NCBI RefSeq assembly: GCF_014190915.1
Contig: NZ_JACHVU010000005.1
Location: forward strand, 1-64,000
Direction: 5' to 3'
Origin: Mycolicibacterium iranicum
Lineage (GTDB): Bacteria; Actinomycetota; Actinomycetes; Mycobacteriales; Mycobacteriaceae
DNA length: 64,000 bases
Of this stretch, positions 1 to 9,408 are shown one piece after another. Under the pieces are notes generated by a model. It ran no database searches. It saw only the letters and a list, made by a program, of their open reading frames with translations, and was not told the DNA's origin. Each line of letters opens with the position of its first letter. The first letter of the stretch is position 1. The position numbers and the translations under genes were made by a program.

Positions 1-291
1 GCGTCGATCAAGGACGTGGTGGCCGAGGTGCAGACCTATGTGCCGGGGTACCGGTTGCTCAACGAGCCGCAGTTCGACGAGCCGTCGGTGGTCAACGGCG
101 GTCAGCATCTGGTGACGACGTTCATCGAGGTGGAGGGCGCGGGGGACTACCTGCCGCCGTATGCGGGCAATCTGGACATCATGACCGCCGCAGCGGCCAA
201 GGTGGGCGACGAGATCGCCAAGGACAGGGTCGCTGCCACCAGCGATGAGCGCTTGCGCGAAGAGCAGACTATTTCAGGGGGCCACGCATGA
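1..291 (+). CDS. hsaG: Acetaldehyde dehydrogenase (acylating), C-terminal part
   Basis: Only the last 96 codons are present; the gene enters from the left edge. The visible part carries the family's C-terminal segment ([20 protein letters not shown], near residue 42 of the visible part). The enzyme oxidises acetaldehyde or propionaldehyde to the acyl-CoA and channels its substrate from the partner aldolase. Its TGA overlaps the ATG of the next gene (ATGA), which fits a translationally coupled two-subunit complex. Adjacency to an HsaF-like aldolase points to the steroid-ring (HsaG) version; another meta-cleavage pathway cannot be excluded from this fragment. Confidence 0.85.
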   Translation, partial: ASIKDVVAEVQTYVPGYRLLNEPQFDEPSVVNGGQHLVTTFIEVEGAGDYLPPYAGNLDIMTAAAAKVGDEIAKDRVAATSDERLREEQTISGGHA

Positions 292-1340
292 GCGAGATCT
301 ATTTCAACCCGATGTGGGATGTGCGGATGACGGATACGTCGCTGCGCGACGGGTCGCACCACAAGCGTCACCAGTTCACCAAAGACGAGGTCGGTGCGAT
401 CGTCGCCGCGCTCGACGCCGCCGGGGTGCCGGTCATCGAGGTGACCCACGGTGACGGGCTGGGCGGGTCGAGCTTCAACTACGGGTTTTCCAAGACTCCG
501 GAGCAGGAGCTGATCAAGCTGGCCGCCGAGACGGCCACCGAATCCAAGATCGCCTTCCTGATGCTGCCCGGGGTGGGCACCAAGGAAGACATCAAGGAGG
601 CCCAGAACAACGGCGGGTCGATCTGTCGTATCGCCACGCACTGCACCGAGGCCGATGTGTCGATCCAGCATTTCGGGCTGGCCCGCGAACTCGGGCTGGA
701 GACCGTGGGTTTTTTGATGATGAGCCACACGATCCCGCCGGAGAAGCTGGCCGCCCAGGCGCGCATCATGGCTGATGCGGGATGTCAGTGTGTCTACGTG
801 GTGGATTCTGCGGGTGCGTTGGTGCTGGAGGGGGTGCGGGACCGGGTGGCCGCGCTGGTGGCCGAACTCGGTGACGATGCCCAGGTCGGCTTTCACGGTC
901 ACGAGAACCTGGGTTTGGGGGTCGCGAACTCCATCGAGGCGGTGCGGGCCGGGGCCAAGCAGATCGACGGATCGTGCCGGCGTTTCGGTGCGGGCGCAGG
1001 TAATGCGCCGGTCGAGGCGCTGATCGGGGTGTTCGACAAGATCGGCGTCAAGACCGGGATCGATTTCTTCGACATCGCCGATGCCGCCGAGGAGGTCGTC
1101 GCGCCGGCGATGCCGGCCGAGTGCCTGCTGGACCGCAACGCCCTGATCATGGGGTATTCGGGGGTGTACTCCAGCTTCCTCAAGCACGCCATCCGCCAGT
1201 CCGAACGCTACGGGGTGCCCGCGCACAAGCTGCTGCACCGCGCCGGGCAGCGCAAACTCATCGGCGGCCAGGAAGACCAGCTCATCGACATCGCACTCGA
1301 AATCAAACGCGAGATGGACGCCGAGGCCGCGAAAGCCTGA
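288..1340 (+). CDS. hsaF: 4-hydroxy-2-oxovalerate aldolase
   Basis: A 350-residue class II pyruvate aldolase that cleaves 4-hydroxy-2-oxoacids to pyruvate plus an aldehyde handed to HsaG, the last step of steroid C/D-ring degradation. The N-terminal motif [10 protein letters not shown] (residues 16-25) carries the metal-binding Asp. GFHGHENLG near residue 200 supplies the two His ligands. The C-terminal communication domain is complete. The sequence matches my recollection of M. tuberculosis HsaF (Rv3534c) almost throughout. Start chosen at the ATG overlapping the hsaG stop. Confidence 0.92.
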   Translation: MSEIYFNPMWDVRMTDTSLRDGSHHKRHQFTKDEVGAIVAALDAAGVPVIEVTHGDGLGGSSFNYGFSKTPEQELIKLAAETATESKIAFLMLPGVGTKEDIKEAQNNGGSICRIATHCTEADVSIQHFGLARELGLETVGFLMMSHTIPPEKLAAQARIMADAGCQCVYVVDSAGALVLEGVRDRVAALVAELGDDAQVGFHGHENLGLGVANSIEAVRAGAKQIDGSCRRFGAGAGNAPVEALIGVFDKIGVKTGIDFFDIADAAEEVVAPAMPAECLLDRNALIMGYSGVYSSFLKHAIRQSERYGVPAHKLLHRAGQRKLIGGQEDQLIDIALEIKREMDAEAAKA

Positions 1341-1767
1341 CGACGCCGTATTCTCGGACGGCTTTGTGTCACAACGCATTCGGACCGGGACTGCCATAGC
1401 TGCGGCCGGCCCCGTGAGGGAAAGATCGGCACGATGCCGGCCGTCTCCCGAACAATCGGATCGGCAACGTATTTCGTCGATGGGAGCGGTGGTTGAGGAT
1501 CTGCCACCGATGCCGCGTTGACGAGGTAGGCCTCGGGCCGTTCGCCGAAGGCCGTTCAACGGATCTTCAAGACACACCGTGGGCCGGGATTCGATGTGTC
1601 CGTCTCCGACCTCCCGGGCAGTGGAACATCGGCAGGCATCCGGGCACAGGTGAGTTTCAATAGCCACCGGCAGCCACCGGCAGCCACCGGTAGCCGCCGG
1701 CAGCGTATCGACATCTGCGCCGGCCGGTGCGACAGCCCGGTCGCGGTGTCAACGGTCAGGAGGCTCG
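1341..1767. other. Gene-free stretch between hsaF and the MHS transporter
   Basis: About 430 bases without a convincing gene; the ORFs crossing it have no recognisable domains. It holds an inverted repeat (GGCCGGC at 1404-1410 with GCCGGCC at 1436-1442), which could terminate the hsaGF transcript, and a 10-bp tandem repeat at 1661-1700. No clear -35/-10 pair was seen before the transporter. Confidence 0.6.
1661..1700. repeat. Four tandem 10-bp units
   Basis: Four head-to-tail copies of a decamer: TAGCCACCGG, CAGCCACCGG, CAGCCACCGG, TAGCCGCCGG. Only the first base and one internal base vary. It lies in the untranslated region about 68 bases before the transporter start. Such short arrays can change length by slippage. 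Confidence 0.9.
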
Positions 1768-3063
1768 GTGAAAGAAGCATCGGCGGCACCGGATTCCGCG
1801 CTGCTGCGACGTGTTGCGCTGTCGAGCCTGCTGGGGACGGCAATCGAGTACTACGACTTCTTGGTGTACGGCACTATGAGTGCGCTTGTTTTCGGTCTGG
1901 TGTTCTTCCCCGACTCGAATCCGGCCGCCGCCACCATTGCCGCGTTCGGCACGTTGGCGGCCGGTTACGTTGCACGCCCGGTTGGAGGAATCCTGGTCGG
2001 CCACTTCGGTGATCGACTAGGCCGCAAGGCGATGCTGGTGTTGACGATGGGCCTGATGGGCCTGGCCAGCTTTCTGATCGGTGTGCTCCCGACATACGGG
2101 GCGATCGGTGTCGCGGCCCCCATCTTGCTGGTGGCCCTGCGGATCATCCAGGGTGTCGCGATCGGCGGGGAGTGGGGCGGGGCCACCTTGATGGTCACCG
2201 AGCACGCCGAGGCCGACCGCCGAGGGTTCTGGAACGGGGTGATGCAGATGGGGTCACCGATCGGGTCCCTGCTATCGGTCGTCGTCGTCACGGCTATCAC
2301 CCTGCTGCCCGACGAGCATCTGCTGTCCTGGGGCTGGCGCGTGCCCTTCTTGGTCAGCTTGCTGCTGCTGGGTATCGGAATCTATGTGCGCCTGTCGATC
2401 ACCGAGAGCCCGGTGTTCGAGCAGGCGAAGCTGAACCCCGCCGGCTCGACGCGCGGGCTGCCGTTCATCCAGATCCTGCAGAAGCCGCGGACCCTGGTCC
2501 TGGCCTGCGCGGTAGGCATCGGACCGTTCGCTCTCACGGCACTGATAGCCACGTACATGATCAGCTATGCCACCGCGATCGGTTACCACCGCACCGATGT
2601 GATGACCGCACTGATCTTCACCTCGCTGACGGGCCTGATCACCATCCCGTTGTTCTCCGCGCTGTCTGACCGGCTCGGGCGGCGCACCGTCATTCTCGCC
2701 GGGGCGATCGGAATCATCGCGTACGCCTGGCCGTTCTATGCACTCGTCGATCTCCGCTCTCAGACGTACCTGATCCTCGCGATGGTGATCGCCCAAGTCA
2801 TCCAGTCGATGATGTACGCGCCGCTGGGAGCGCTGTTCTCAGAGATGTTCGGAACGGCAGTCCGCTACACCGGCGCCTCCATGGGTTACCAACTCGCAGC
2901 GCTGCTGGGTGCCGGGTTCACCCCACTGCTCGCAAGCAGCGTGCACGCCGACGGCGTTTCCCGTACTCCACTGGTGATGCTGGCCGCCGGATGCGGGGTG
3001 ATCACCGCCCTGGCGGTGTGGCAGCTCAGTGAAACCTCCGGCCGCGACCTGACGACCGTGTGA
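1768..3063 (+). CDS. MFS transporter, metabolite:H+ symporter (MHS) type
   Basis: A 431-residue inner-membrane protein with about 12 hydrophobic segments. The MFS signature GHFGDRLGRK (near residues 79-88) sits between TM2 and TM3, with the related loop SDRLGRR in the second half. The IEYYDFLVYG segment in TM1 is typical of the MHS/ProP-ShiA subfamily, which imports small organic acids, betaines or osmolytes with protons. GTG start chosen because GGAGG lies at 1759-1763. The substrate cannot be read from sequence; lying after hsaF could suggest an organic acid, but the 427-base gap argues against one operon. Confidence 0.85.
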   Translation: MKEASAAPDSALLRRVALSSLLGTAIEYYDFLVYGTMSALVFGLVFFPDSNPAAATIAAFGTLAAGYVARPVGGILVGHFGDRLGRKAMLVLTMGLMGLASFLIGVLPTYGAIGVAAPILLVALRIIQGVAIGGEWGGATLMVTEHAEADRRGFWNGVMQMGSPIGSLLSVVVVTAITLLPDEHLLSWGWRVPFLVSLLLLGIGIYVRLSITESPVFEQAKLNPAGSTRGLPFIQILQKPRTLVLACAVGIGPFALTALIATYMISYATAIGYHRTDVMTALIFTSLTGLITIPLFSALSDRLGRRTVILAGAIGIIAYAWPFYALVDLRSQTYLILAMVIAQVIQSMMYAPLGALFSEMFGTAVRYTGASMGYQLAALLGAGFTPLLASSVHADGVSRTPLVMLAAGCGVITALAVWQLSETSGRDLTTV

Positions 3064-3076
3064 TGGCGCGGATTGC

Positions 3077-3088
3077 GTCAGCGCTGAC
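3077..3088. promoter_or_regulatory. 12-bp perfect palindrome before htdY
   Basis: GTCAGCGCTGAC is a perfect palindrome 14 bases after the transporter stop and about 100 bases before htdY. It could be an operator for htdY or part of a weak terminator. Nothing else supports either role. Confidence 0.3.
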
Positions 3089-3184
3089 CGCACCATCGCC
3101 GCGAACAAACCATGGACGACGTCGACGCGGGGTTCGATCCCGATGTGATCTTCGGTTCGGCGGGCCTACCGCTACTGTCACCCC

Positions 3185-4054
3185 ATGCCGATCGACCCCG
3201 ACGCCATTGGTGCGACCACGCCGCCCCAGCTGTTCACCTGGACCGACCGTGACACCCTGCTGTACGCCCTCGGTGTCGGTGCGGGGACGGCCGATCTGGC
3301 CTTCACGACCGAGAACAGCCACGAGGTCACCCAGCAGGTGCTCCCCACCTACGCGATCATCGCCTGCTCACCGTTCGCGGCGGCGACCAAGATCGGGTCC
3401 TTCAACTTCAGCCGTCTGCTGCACGGTTCTCAGAGCATCCGCGTTTTCTCGCCGCTGCCGGCGTCCGGCAAACTCGAGGTCGTCAGCGAGGTGGCCGACA
3501 TCCAGGACAAGGGTGAAGGCAAGAACGCGGTGGTCATGCTCAAGGCGACGGGCACCGATCCCGACACCGGGCAGGCGGTGGCCGAGACGCTGACGACGCT
3601 GGTGATCCGCGGCGAGGGCGGGTTCGGCGGAGCCCCGGGTCAGCGTCCGCCGGCGCCGGGGGTGCCGGACCGGGACCCCGACGCCCGCGTGGAGCTGACC
3701 ACCCGGGAGGACCAGGCGCTGATCTACCGCCTCTCGGGGGACCGGAACCCGCTGCACAGCGACCCGTGGTTTGCCCAGCTCGCCGGATTCCCGAAGCCCA
3801 TCCTGCACGGGTTGTGCACCTATGGTGTGGCCGGACGGGCGCTGGTCGCCGAGCTCGGCGACGGCGACGCGACCAAGGTGACGGCCGTCGCGGCGCGTTT
3901 CACCTCGCCGGTCTTCCCGGGGGACACGTTGACGACGTCGATCTGGCGACTGGGGTCGGGCCGGGCGGTCTTCCGCACCGAGGCGGCGTCCGCGGACGGG
4001 TCGAACGCCCGCCTGGTGCTCAAGGACGGCGAGGCCGAATTCGCCGAGCAGTGA
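3185..4054 (+). CDS. htdY: (R)-3-hydroxyacyl-CoA/ACP dehydratase, double hot-dog
   Basis: A 289-residue protein with two MaoC/hot-dog halves; only the C-terminal half has the hydratase-2 motif (YRLSGDRNPLHSDPW), giving catalytic Asp186 and His191. It hydrates trans-2-enoyl-CoA or dehydrates (R)-3-hydroxyacyl-CoA. It matches my recollection of M. tuberculosis HtdY (Rv3389c) along its whole length, better than the related steroid gene Rv3538. ATG chosen at the conserved MPIDPDAIG start. It stands alone between two unrelated genes. Confidence 0.85.
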   Translation: MPIDPDAIGATTPPQLFTWTDRDTLLYALGVGAGTADLAFTTENSHEVTQQVLPTYAIIACSPFAAATKIGSFNFSRLLHGSQSIRVFSPLPASGKLEVVSEVADIQDKGEGKNAVVMLKATGTDPDTGQAVAETLTTLVIRGEGGFGGAPGQRPPAPGVPDRDPDARVELTTREDQALIYRLSGDRNPLHSDPWFAQLAGFPKPILHGLCTYGVAGRALVAELGDGDATKVTAVAARFTSPVFPGDTLTTSIWRLGSGRAVFRTEAASADGSNARLVLKDGEAEFAEQ

Positions 4055-4075
4055 CGTGATCTCGCGTAGCAAATA

Positions 4076-4103
4076 TTGACGCTGGGCATTCGTTTGCTGT
4101 ACT
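4076..4103 (+). promoter_or_regulatory. Candidate sigma-A promoter for the GGDEF-like gene
   Basis: TTGACG (4076-4081) and TGTACT (4098-4103) are separated by 16 bases. This would start a transcript near 4110 with a leader of about 60 bases before the ATG at 4170. Seen by eye only. Confidence 0.4.
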
Positions 4104-4169
4104 GGTAGCCTTCGCGATGCGCGGGGGTTTTTGATCTGGACCTGGTGCGCGCTCGACAGGGGTGGGCCG

Positions 4170-5339
4170 ATGTTCAACAGTTTGCGGAATTCGTCCGCTG
4201 CTGCGCTCGGTCCTGCGCTGTGGCGATTCGACCAGTACTACTGGTTCACAGCCATCCTCGCCGCCCGCGGTCTCCAGACCGCCACATGTCGCCTGGTTGC
4301 GCTGTGTATCGCGGTGGTGGGCCTGGTATCGGTCGGACTGATCGCGAGTGCGTTCGGTCCGCAATCGCTCGGTGAGAAGATCGCCGCGGTCGCGATCGCG
4401 CTGGGTTCGCTGGCTCTGGCCGTCCTGTGGTTACGCGACCATTGGCCCACCCGGGCGCAATCGCTGCTGTCGGTTCTCGGTGTCTCCGCGGGCGTCGGGG
4501 TCGCGGCCCTGATCGTCAACAACCCGGTCATCGGTTTCCTCGGCACGGCGTCCTACGTGGTGCTCACCGTGTTCGTGGTCTGTTTCCACGCCCCCCGGCT
4601 GCTGACCCTGACCTGGGCTATCGGCGCGGTGGTGCTGGGTGTGCTGGTGTTCCGGCTCGTCTCGACCGACCTCGCGGTGGCGATCTGCGCCCTGGTCATC
4701 GTGGTGCTGCTCAATGTGTTCGTGGCCATCTCCTGCCGCGCGGTGATCCGCCTGCTGCAGCCCGACGCCCACCACGGCGACATCGAGCAGCTGACCGGTC
4801 TGCTGCACCGCGACGCGTTCTACAGCTCGGTCGCGACGCTGCTCGCCTCACGCAGTCGTAGCGACGACAAGTACCTCGTGGTCGTCGCGGTGAACATCGA
4901 CAGCTTCTCGCTGCTGCTCGGACTGTCCGGCTCCGGTGGCGGCAACCGGGCCCGCGTGACGGTCGGGCAGGCGCTGCGCGAGACGGTGCGGCACAACGCC
5001 ATCGTCGCCCACGTCTCCGACGACGACTTCCTGATCGCCGACACGTTCACCACCGCCGACGCGTCGCCACTGGTGGAACGCATCCGCGGCGCGATCGCGG
5101 CGACACCGCAGCGGTTGACGGCGAGCATCGGCGTGGTGTGCACCCCTCTGCCGCCGCTGGCCGCCGAGCCTCCCGACGAGGTGCTCGACAAACTGATCGG
5201 CATCGCCAAGCAGGCCATCGAGCAGGCCAGGATGGCCGGCGGCAACCAGGTGCGGTACGTACTGAGGCCCACCCTCGAAGAGGACGGCGACGGCTTCGAC
5301 GGGAACGGCAACTGGCCGGGCGAGGACAAGACCGCCTGA
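4170..5339 (+). CDS. Membrane protein with degenerate GGDEF domain
   Basis: A 389-residue protein. About six hydrophobic segments fill the first 190 residues (MASE-like sensor part), then a GGDEF-fold domain begins near the LTGLLHRDAFYSSV segment, which corresponds to the conserved start of diguanylate cyclases. The active-site loop reads SDDDF at residues 283-287 instead of GGDEF or GGEEF, so c-di-GMP synthesis is doubtful; a GTP-sensing or purely structural role is possible. ATG at 4170 chosen because AGGGGTGG (from 4158) precedes it; an in-frame ATG at 4131 lacks this signal. It ends just before the dnaE2 SOS box. Confidence 0.75.
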   Translation: MFNSLRNSSAAALGPALWRFDQYYWFTAILAARGLQTATCRLVALCIAVVGLVSVGLIASAFGPQSLGEKIAAVAIALGSLALAVLWLRDHWPTRAQSLLSVLGVSAGVGVAALIVNNPVIGFLGTASYVVLTVFVVCFHAPRLLTLTWAIGAVVLGVLVFRLVSTDLAVAICALVIVVLLNVFVAISCRAVIRLLQPDAHHGDIEQLTGLLHRDAFYSSVATLLASRSRSDDKYLVVVAVNIDSFSLLLGLSGSGGGNRARVTVGQALRETVRHNAIVAHVSDDDFLIADTFTTADASPLVERIRGAIAATPQRLTASIGVVCTPLPPLAAEPPDEVLDKLIGIAKQAIEQARMAGGNQVRYVLRPTLEEDGDGFDGNGNWPGEDKTA

Positions 5340-5342
5340 CAG

Positions 5343-5364
5343 TCGAACGCATGTTCGATAGCAT
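5343..5364 (+). promoter_or_regulatory. LexA SOS box and -10 element of dnaE2
   Basis: TCGAAC-GCAT-GTTCGA (5343-5358) is a perfect match to the mycobacterial SOS-box consensus. TAGCAT (5359-5364) directly follows and would place transcription at or next to the GTG at 5371. LexA bound here would cover the promoter. Confidence 0.93.
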
Positions 5365-5370
5365 TGCGGG

Positions 5371-8300
5371 GTGAGTTGGCACACCGGTCCGCCGAGCTGG
5401 GGCGAGATGCGGCGCGTCCTCGAGGGCAAACCCCGTCGCGCCGGCTGGCCCATCGACGCCCAGGTCGGCGACGGCGGTGACAGCCCGGCCTGGTCGAGCA
5501 AGCGGGGGGAGTACCAGGCCCCGCAGTTCCGGAACCGTGAACCGGCGCGGACGGTGCCCTACGCCGAACTGCATGCGCATTCGGCCTACAGCTTCCTCGA
5601 CGGTGCCAGCACCCCGGAGGAGCTCGTGGAGGAGGCCGCCCGGCTCAACCTGCAGTCCATCGCGCTGACCGACCACGACGGGCTCTACGGTGTGGTGCGG
5701 TTCGCCGAGGCGGCCAGGGAGCTCGACGTGGCCACGGTGTTCGGTGCCGAACTGTCCCTGGGTGGAGGTACCCGCACCGATGTCCCCGACCCGCCGGGGC
5801 CGCACCTGCTGGTGCTCGCCCGCGGACCCGAGGGCTACCGCAGGCTGTCCAGACAGCTGGCCGAGGCGCACCTGGCCGGCGGCGAGAAAGGGGTGCTGCG
5901 CTACGACTACGACGCCCTGACCGAGGCGGCGGACGGGCACTGGCAGATCCTCACCGGATGCCGCAAAGGCCACGTCCGCCAGGCGCTCACCCGGGGCGGG
6001 CCGGAGGCCGCCGAAGCGGCGCTGGCCGATCTGGTCGACAGGTTCGGCCGCGACCGGGTCACCGTCGAGCTCACCCATCACGGTCATCCCCTCGACCATG
6101 AACGCAACGCCGCGCTGGCGTCTCTGGCGCCGCGGTTCGGGCTCGACGTCATCGCGACCACCGCCGCACATTTCGCCGAGCCCTCCCGCGGCCGGCTGGC
6201 CATGGCGATGGGTGCGATCCGGGCCAGGAACTCCGTCGACGAGGCGGCGGGCTACCTCGCCCCGCTCGGTGGTTCGCACCTGCGGTCGGGGGAGGAGATG
6301 GCGCGGGTGTTCGCCCACTGTCCCGAGGTGGTCACCGCCGCAGCCGATCTCGGCGAGCAGTGCGCCTTCGGTCTCTCGCTGATCGCACCGAAGCTGCCCC
6401 CGTTCGACGTCCCCGCCGGGCACACCGAGAACAGCTGGCTTCGGCAGCTGGTCATGGAGGGTGCCCGCGAGCGCTACGGCGCGCCCGAGCATGCGCCGCG
6501 GGCCTATACCCAGATCGAGCACGAGCTGCGGGTCATCGAGCAGCTGAACTTCCCCGGCTATTTCCTTGTCGTGCAAGACATCACGCGGTTCTGTCGGGAG
6601 AGTGGCATCCTGTCGCAGGGCCGCGGTTCGGCGGCCAACTCGGCGGTCTGCTATGCGCTCAAGGTCACCAACGTCGATCCGGTCGCCAACGAGCTGCTGT
6701 TCGAACGCTTCCTGTCGCCGGCCCGCGACGGGCCTCCCGACATCGACATCGACATCGAATCCGACCTGCGCGAGGACGCGATCCAGTACGTCTACCAGAA
6801 GTACGGGCGGGAGTACGCCGCGCAGGTGGCCAATGTGATCACCTACCGCGGCCGCAGCGCGGTCCGCGACATGGCCCGGGCGATGGGGTTCTCGCAGGGG
6901 CAGCAGGATGCGTGGAGCAAGCAGATCAGCCAGTGGGGCAACCTCGCCGATGCCACCCACGTCGAGGATATCCCCGAGCAGGTGGTGGATCTGGCGATGC
7001 AGATCTCCAATCTGCCCCGCCACATGGGTATCCATTCCGGGGGAATGGTGATCTGCGACCGGCCGATCGCCGACGTGTGCCCGGTGGAGTGGGCGCGGAT
7101 GGAGAACCGCAGTGTGTTGCAGTGGGACAAGGACGATTGTGCCGCAATCGGTTTGGTGAAGTTCGACATGCTGGGTCTCGGCATGCTCTCGGCACTGCAC
7201 TACTGCATCGACCTGGTCGCCGAGCACAAGGGCATCGAGGTCGATCTGGCCATGCTGGACCTGTCGGAGCCCGCGGTCTACGAGATGTTGCAGCGGGCCG
7301 ACACCGTCGGGGTGTTCCAGGTGGAGTCGCGCGCGCAGATGGCCACGCTGCCGCGACTCAAACCCAGGGTGTTCTACGACCTGGTGGTCGAGGTGGCGCT
7401 GATCCGGCCCGGTCCGATCCAGGGCGGCTCGGTGCATCCCTACATCAAGCGGCGCAACGGTCAGGAGGCGGTCACCTACGACCATCCGTCGATGGAGTCG
7501 GCGCTGCGGAAAACCCTGGGCGTCCCCCTGTTTCAGGAGCAGTTGATGCAGCTGGCCGTCGACTGCGCGGGGTTCTCGGCGGCCGAGGCCGATCAGCTGC
7601 GCCGCGCCATGGGCTCGAAACGTTCGACGGAGAAGATGCGCAGGCTCCGGGGGCGGTTCTTCGACGGGATGGCCGACCTGCACGGCATCACCGGGGACGT
7701 GGCCCAGCGCATCTACGAGAAGCTGGAGGCGTTCGCCAATTTCGGTTTCCCGGAGAGTCATTCGCTGAGCTTCGCGTCGCTGGTGTTCTACTCGTCCTGG
7801 TTCAAGCTGCATCATCCCGCCGCCTTCTGCGCGGCACTGCTGCGTGCTCAACCGATGGGCTTCTATTCACCGCAGACGTTGGTCGCCGACGCCCGCAGGC
7901 ACGGCGTCGTCGTGCACGGGCCCGACGTCAATGCCTCCCTGGCCCACGCCACGTTGGAGAACGGGGGCATGGACGTGCGGCTGGGGATGGGCAGCGTCCG
8001 CCACATCGGGGACGACCTCGCCGAGAAGCTGGTCGAGGAGCGGAACGCTCACGGCCCCTTCGGTTCTCTGACCGATCTGACGAGACGGGTGCAGCTGTCG
8101 GTGCCGCAGACCGAAGCGCTGGCCACCGCGGGTGCGCTCGGCTGCTTCGACATCTCGCGACGCGAAGGTCTGTGGGCGGCGGGGGCGGCGGCCAGTGAGC
8201 GTCCGGACCGGCTGCCCGGAGTGGGGTCGGCGTCGCACGTCCCGTCGCTTCCGGGGATGTCCGAGCTCGAGCTGACGGCTGCTGACGTGTGGGCGACCGG

Positions 8301-8670
8301 GGTGTCGCCGGACCGCTATCCGACCGAGTTCCTGCGGGAGGACCTGGAGGCGATGGGCGTGGTGCCTGCCGACCAGCTGCTGTCGCTGCCTGACGGCACC
8401 CGGGTGCTGTTGGCGGGCGCGGTGACGCACCGGCAGCGGCCTGCCACTGCGCAGGGGGTGACGTTCATGAACCTCGAGGACGAGACCGGCATGGTGAACG
8501 TGCTGTGTTCCCAAGGGGTGTGGGCGCGGCATCGCAAGCTCGCGCTGTCCGCCTCGGCGCTCGTGGTCCGGGGCATCGTGCAGAACGCGACCGGGGCGGT
8601 CACGGTGGTGGCCGACCGGATGGGGGAGCTCAGCCTGCGGGTCGGATCGAAGTCCCGGGACTTCCGTTAG
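5371..8670 (+). CDS. dnaE2: Error-prone DNA polymerase III alpha subunit
   Basis: A 1099-residue C-family polymerase, the usual size for DnaE2 and shorter than replicative DnaE1. A PHP domain begins near residue 65 (AELHAHSAYSFLDG). The polymerase active site has alternating Asp residues at 457, 459 and 461 (PDIDIDIE). An OB fold lies near the end. DnaE2 works with ImuA' and ImuB, neither present here, in damage-induced mutagenesis. GTG at 5371 chosen because the SOS box and -10 element leave no room for a leader. The following nitroreductase has its own -10. Confidence 0.95.
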   Translation: MSWHTGPPSWGEMRRVLEGKPRRAGWPIDAQVGDGGDSPAWSSKRGEYQAPQFRNREPARTVPYAELHAHSAYSFLDGASTPEELVEEAARLNLQSIALTDHDGLYGVVRFAEAARELDVATVFGAELSLGGGTRTDVPDPPGPHLLVLARGPEGYRRLSRQLAEAHLAGGEKGVLRYDYDALTEAADGHWQILTGCRKGHVRQALTRGGPEAAEAALADLVDRFGRDRVTVELTHHGHPLDHERNAALASLAPRFGLDVIATTAAHFAEPSRGRLAMAMGAIRARNSVDEAAGYLAPLGGSHLRSGEEMARVFAHCPEVVTAAADLGEQCAFGLSLIAPKLPPFDVPAGHTENSWLRQLVMEGARERYGAPEHAPRAYTQIEHELRVIEQLNFPGYFLVVQDITRFCRESGILSQGRGSAANSAVCYALKVTNVDPVANELLFERFLSPARDGPPDIDIDIESDLREDAIQYVYQKYGREYAAQVANVITYRGRSAVRDMARAMGFSQGQQDAWSKQISQWGNLADATHVEDIPEQVVDLAMQISNLPRHMGIHSGGMVICDRPIADVCPVEWARMENRSVLQWDKDDCAAIGLVKFDMLGLGMLSALHYCIDLVAEHKGIEVDLAMLDLSEPAVYEMLQRADTVGVFQVESRAQMATLPRLKPRVFYDLVVEVALIRPGPIQGGSVHPYIKRRNGQEAVTYDHPSMESALRKTLGVPLFQEQLMQLAVDCAGFSAAEADQLRRAMGSKRSTEKMRRLRGRFFDGMADLHGITGDVAQRIYEKLEAFANFGFPESHSLSFASLVFYSSWFKLHHPAAFCAALLRAQPMGFYSPQTLVADARRHGVVVHGPDVNASLAHATLENGGMDVRLGMGSVRHIGDDLAEKLVEERNAHGPFGSLTDLTRRVQLSVPQTEALATAGALGCFDISRREGLWAAGAAASERPDRLPGVGSASHVPSLPGMSELELTAADVWATGVSPDRYPTEFLREDLEAMGVVPADQLLSLPDGTRVLLAGAVTHRQRPATAQGVTFMNLEDETGMVNVLCSQGVWARHRKLALSASALVVRGIVQNATGAVTVVADRMGELSLRVGSKSRDFR

Positions 8671-8763
8671 GGTCCGGCCCGAGTCCGTCAGGGCAGGCGC
8701 GGATGGTTGCGATGTGTCGTCGGGACATTCGAATGCCGCACCTGCAAATGTAGTGTCGGCACA

Positions 8764-9405
8764 ATGACGCTGAACCTCTCTGCCGATGAAGTATTGACGA
8801 CCACCCGTTCTGTGCGTAAGCGGCTGGATTTCGACAAGCCGGTGCCGCGAGAGGTGTTGACCGAATGTCTCGACATCGCATTGCAGGCGCCGACCGGATC
8901 GAATGCGCAGGGGTGGCAATTCGTGTTCATCGACGATCCCGCCAAGAAGCAGGCGCTCGCCGAGATCTACCGCACCAATGCCACGCCGTATCTCGAGGCC
9001 GAGAAACCCACCTACGGCGACGTGCGTGACGAACGCACCCCGCTGGTCGTCGACAGCGCGAAATACCTCAACGAACGCCTGCACGAGGTGCCGGTGATGA
9101 TGATCCCGTGCCTGGAGGGCAGACCCGACGGCGCACCGGCGGGGATGAGCGCCGGGTTCTGGGGATCACTGCTGCCCGCGGTCTGGAGTTTCATGCTGGC
9201 ACTGCGCTCGCGGGGGCTGGGTTCGGCGTGGACGACGCTGCACCTCATGGGTGAAGGTGAGAAGCAGGCTGCGGAGATTCTCGGAATTCCGTTCGAGAAG
9301 TACGCACAGGGTGGACTGTTCCCCATCGCCTACACCAAGGGCACCGACTTCAAGAAAGCCAAGCGCCTGCCCGCCGACGAGCTGACGCACTGGAACACCT
9401 GGTAG
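8764..9405 (+). CDS. Nitroreductase-family flavoprotein
   Basis: A 213-residue FMN-binding nitroreductase-fold protein. RSVRKRLDFDKPV near residue 14 and APTGSNAQGWQFVF near residue 41 are the FMN-contact segments. It resembles M. tuberculosis Rv3368c, which also lies beside dnaE2. It should reduce quinone-, nitro- or enone-type substrates with NAD(P)H; the physiological substrate is unknown. ATG at 8764 chosen: TAGTGT at 8751-8756 would make it leaderless, and the longer upstream reading adds 19 unconserved, Cys-rich residues. Confidence 0.85.
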   Translation: MTLNLSADEVLTTTRSVRKRLDFDKPVPREVLTECLDIALQAPTGSNAQGWQFVFIDDPAKKQALAEIYRTNATPYLEAEKPTYGDVRDERTPLVVDSAKYLNERLHEVPVMMIPCLEGRPDGAPAGMSAGFWGSLLPAVWSFMLALRSRGLGSAWTTLHLMGEGEKQAAEILGIPFEKYAQGGLFPIAYTKGTDFKKAKRLPADELTHWNTW

Positions 9406-9408
9406 GGG

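Noticed and set aside
147..1667. 506-codon minus-strand frame over hsaF
   Set aside because: It is a shadow of hsaF and the intergenic DNA; no domain, no ribosome site.
3064..3184. Search for a KstR-type box (AAC-2-GTT core) before htdY and around hsaGF
   Set aside because: No convincing match seen by eye; the hsa promoter lies left of the window.
5047..7851. 934-codon open frame on the minus strand opposite dnaE2
   Set aside because: It mirrors the dnaE2 codon pattern, is rich in Arg/His/Gly low-complexity runs, has no recognisable domain, and dnaE2 is certain.
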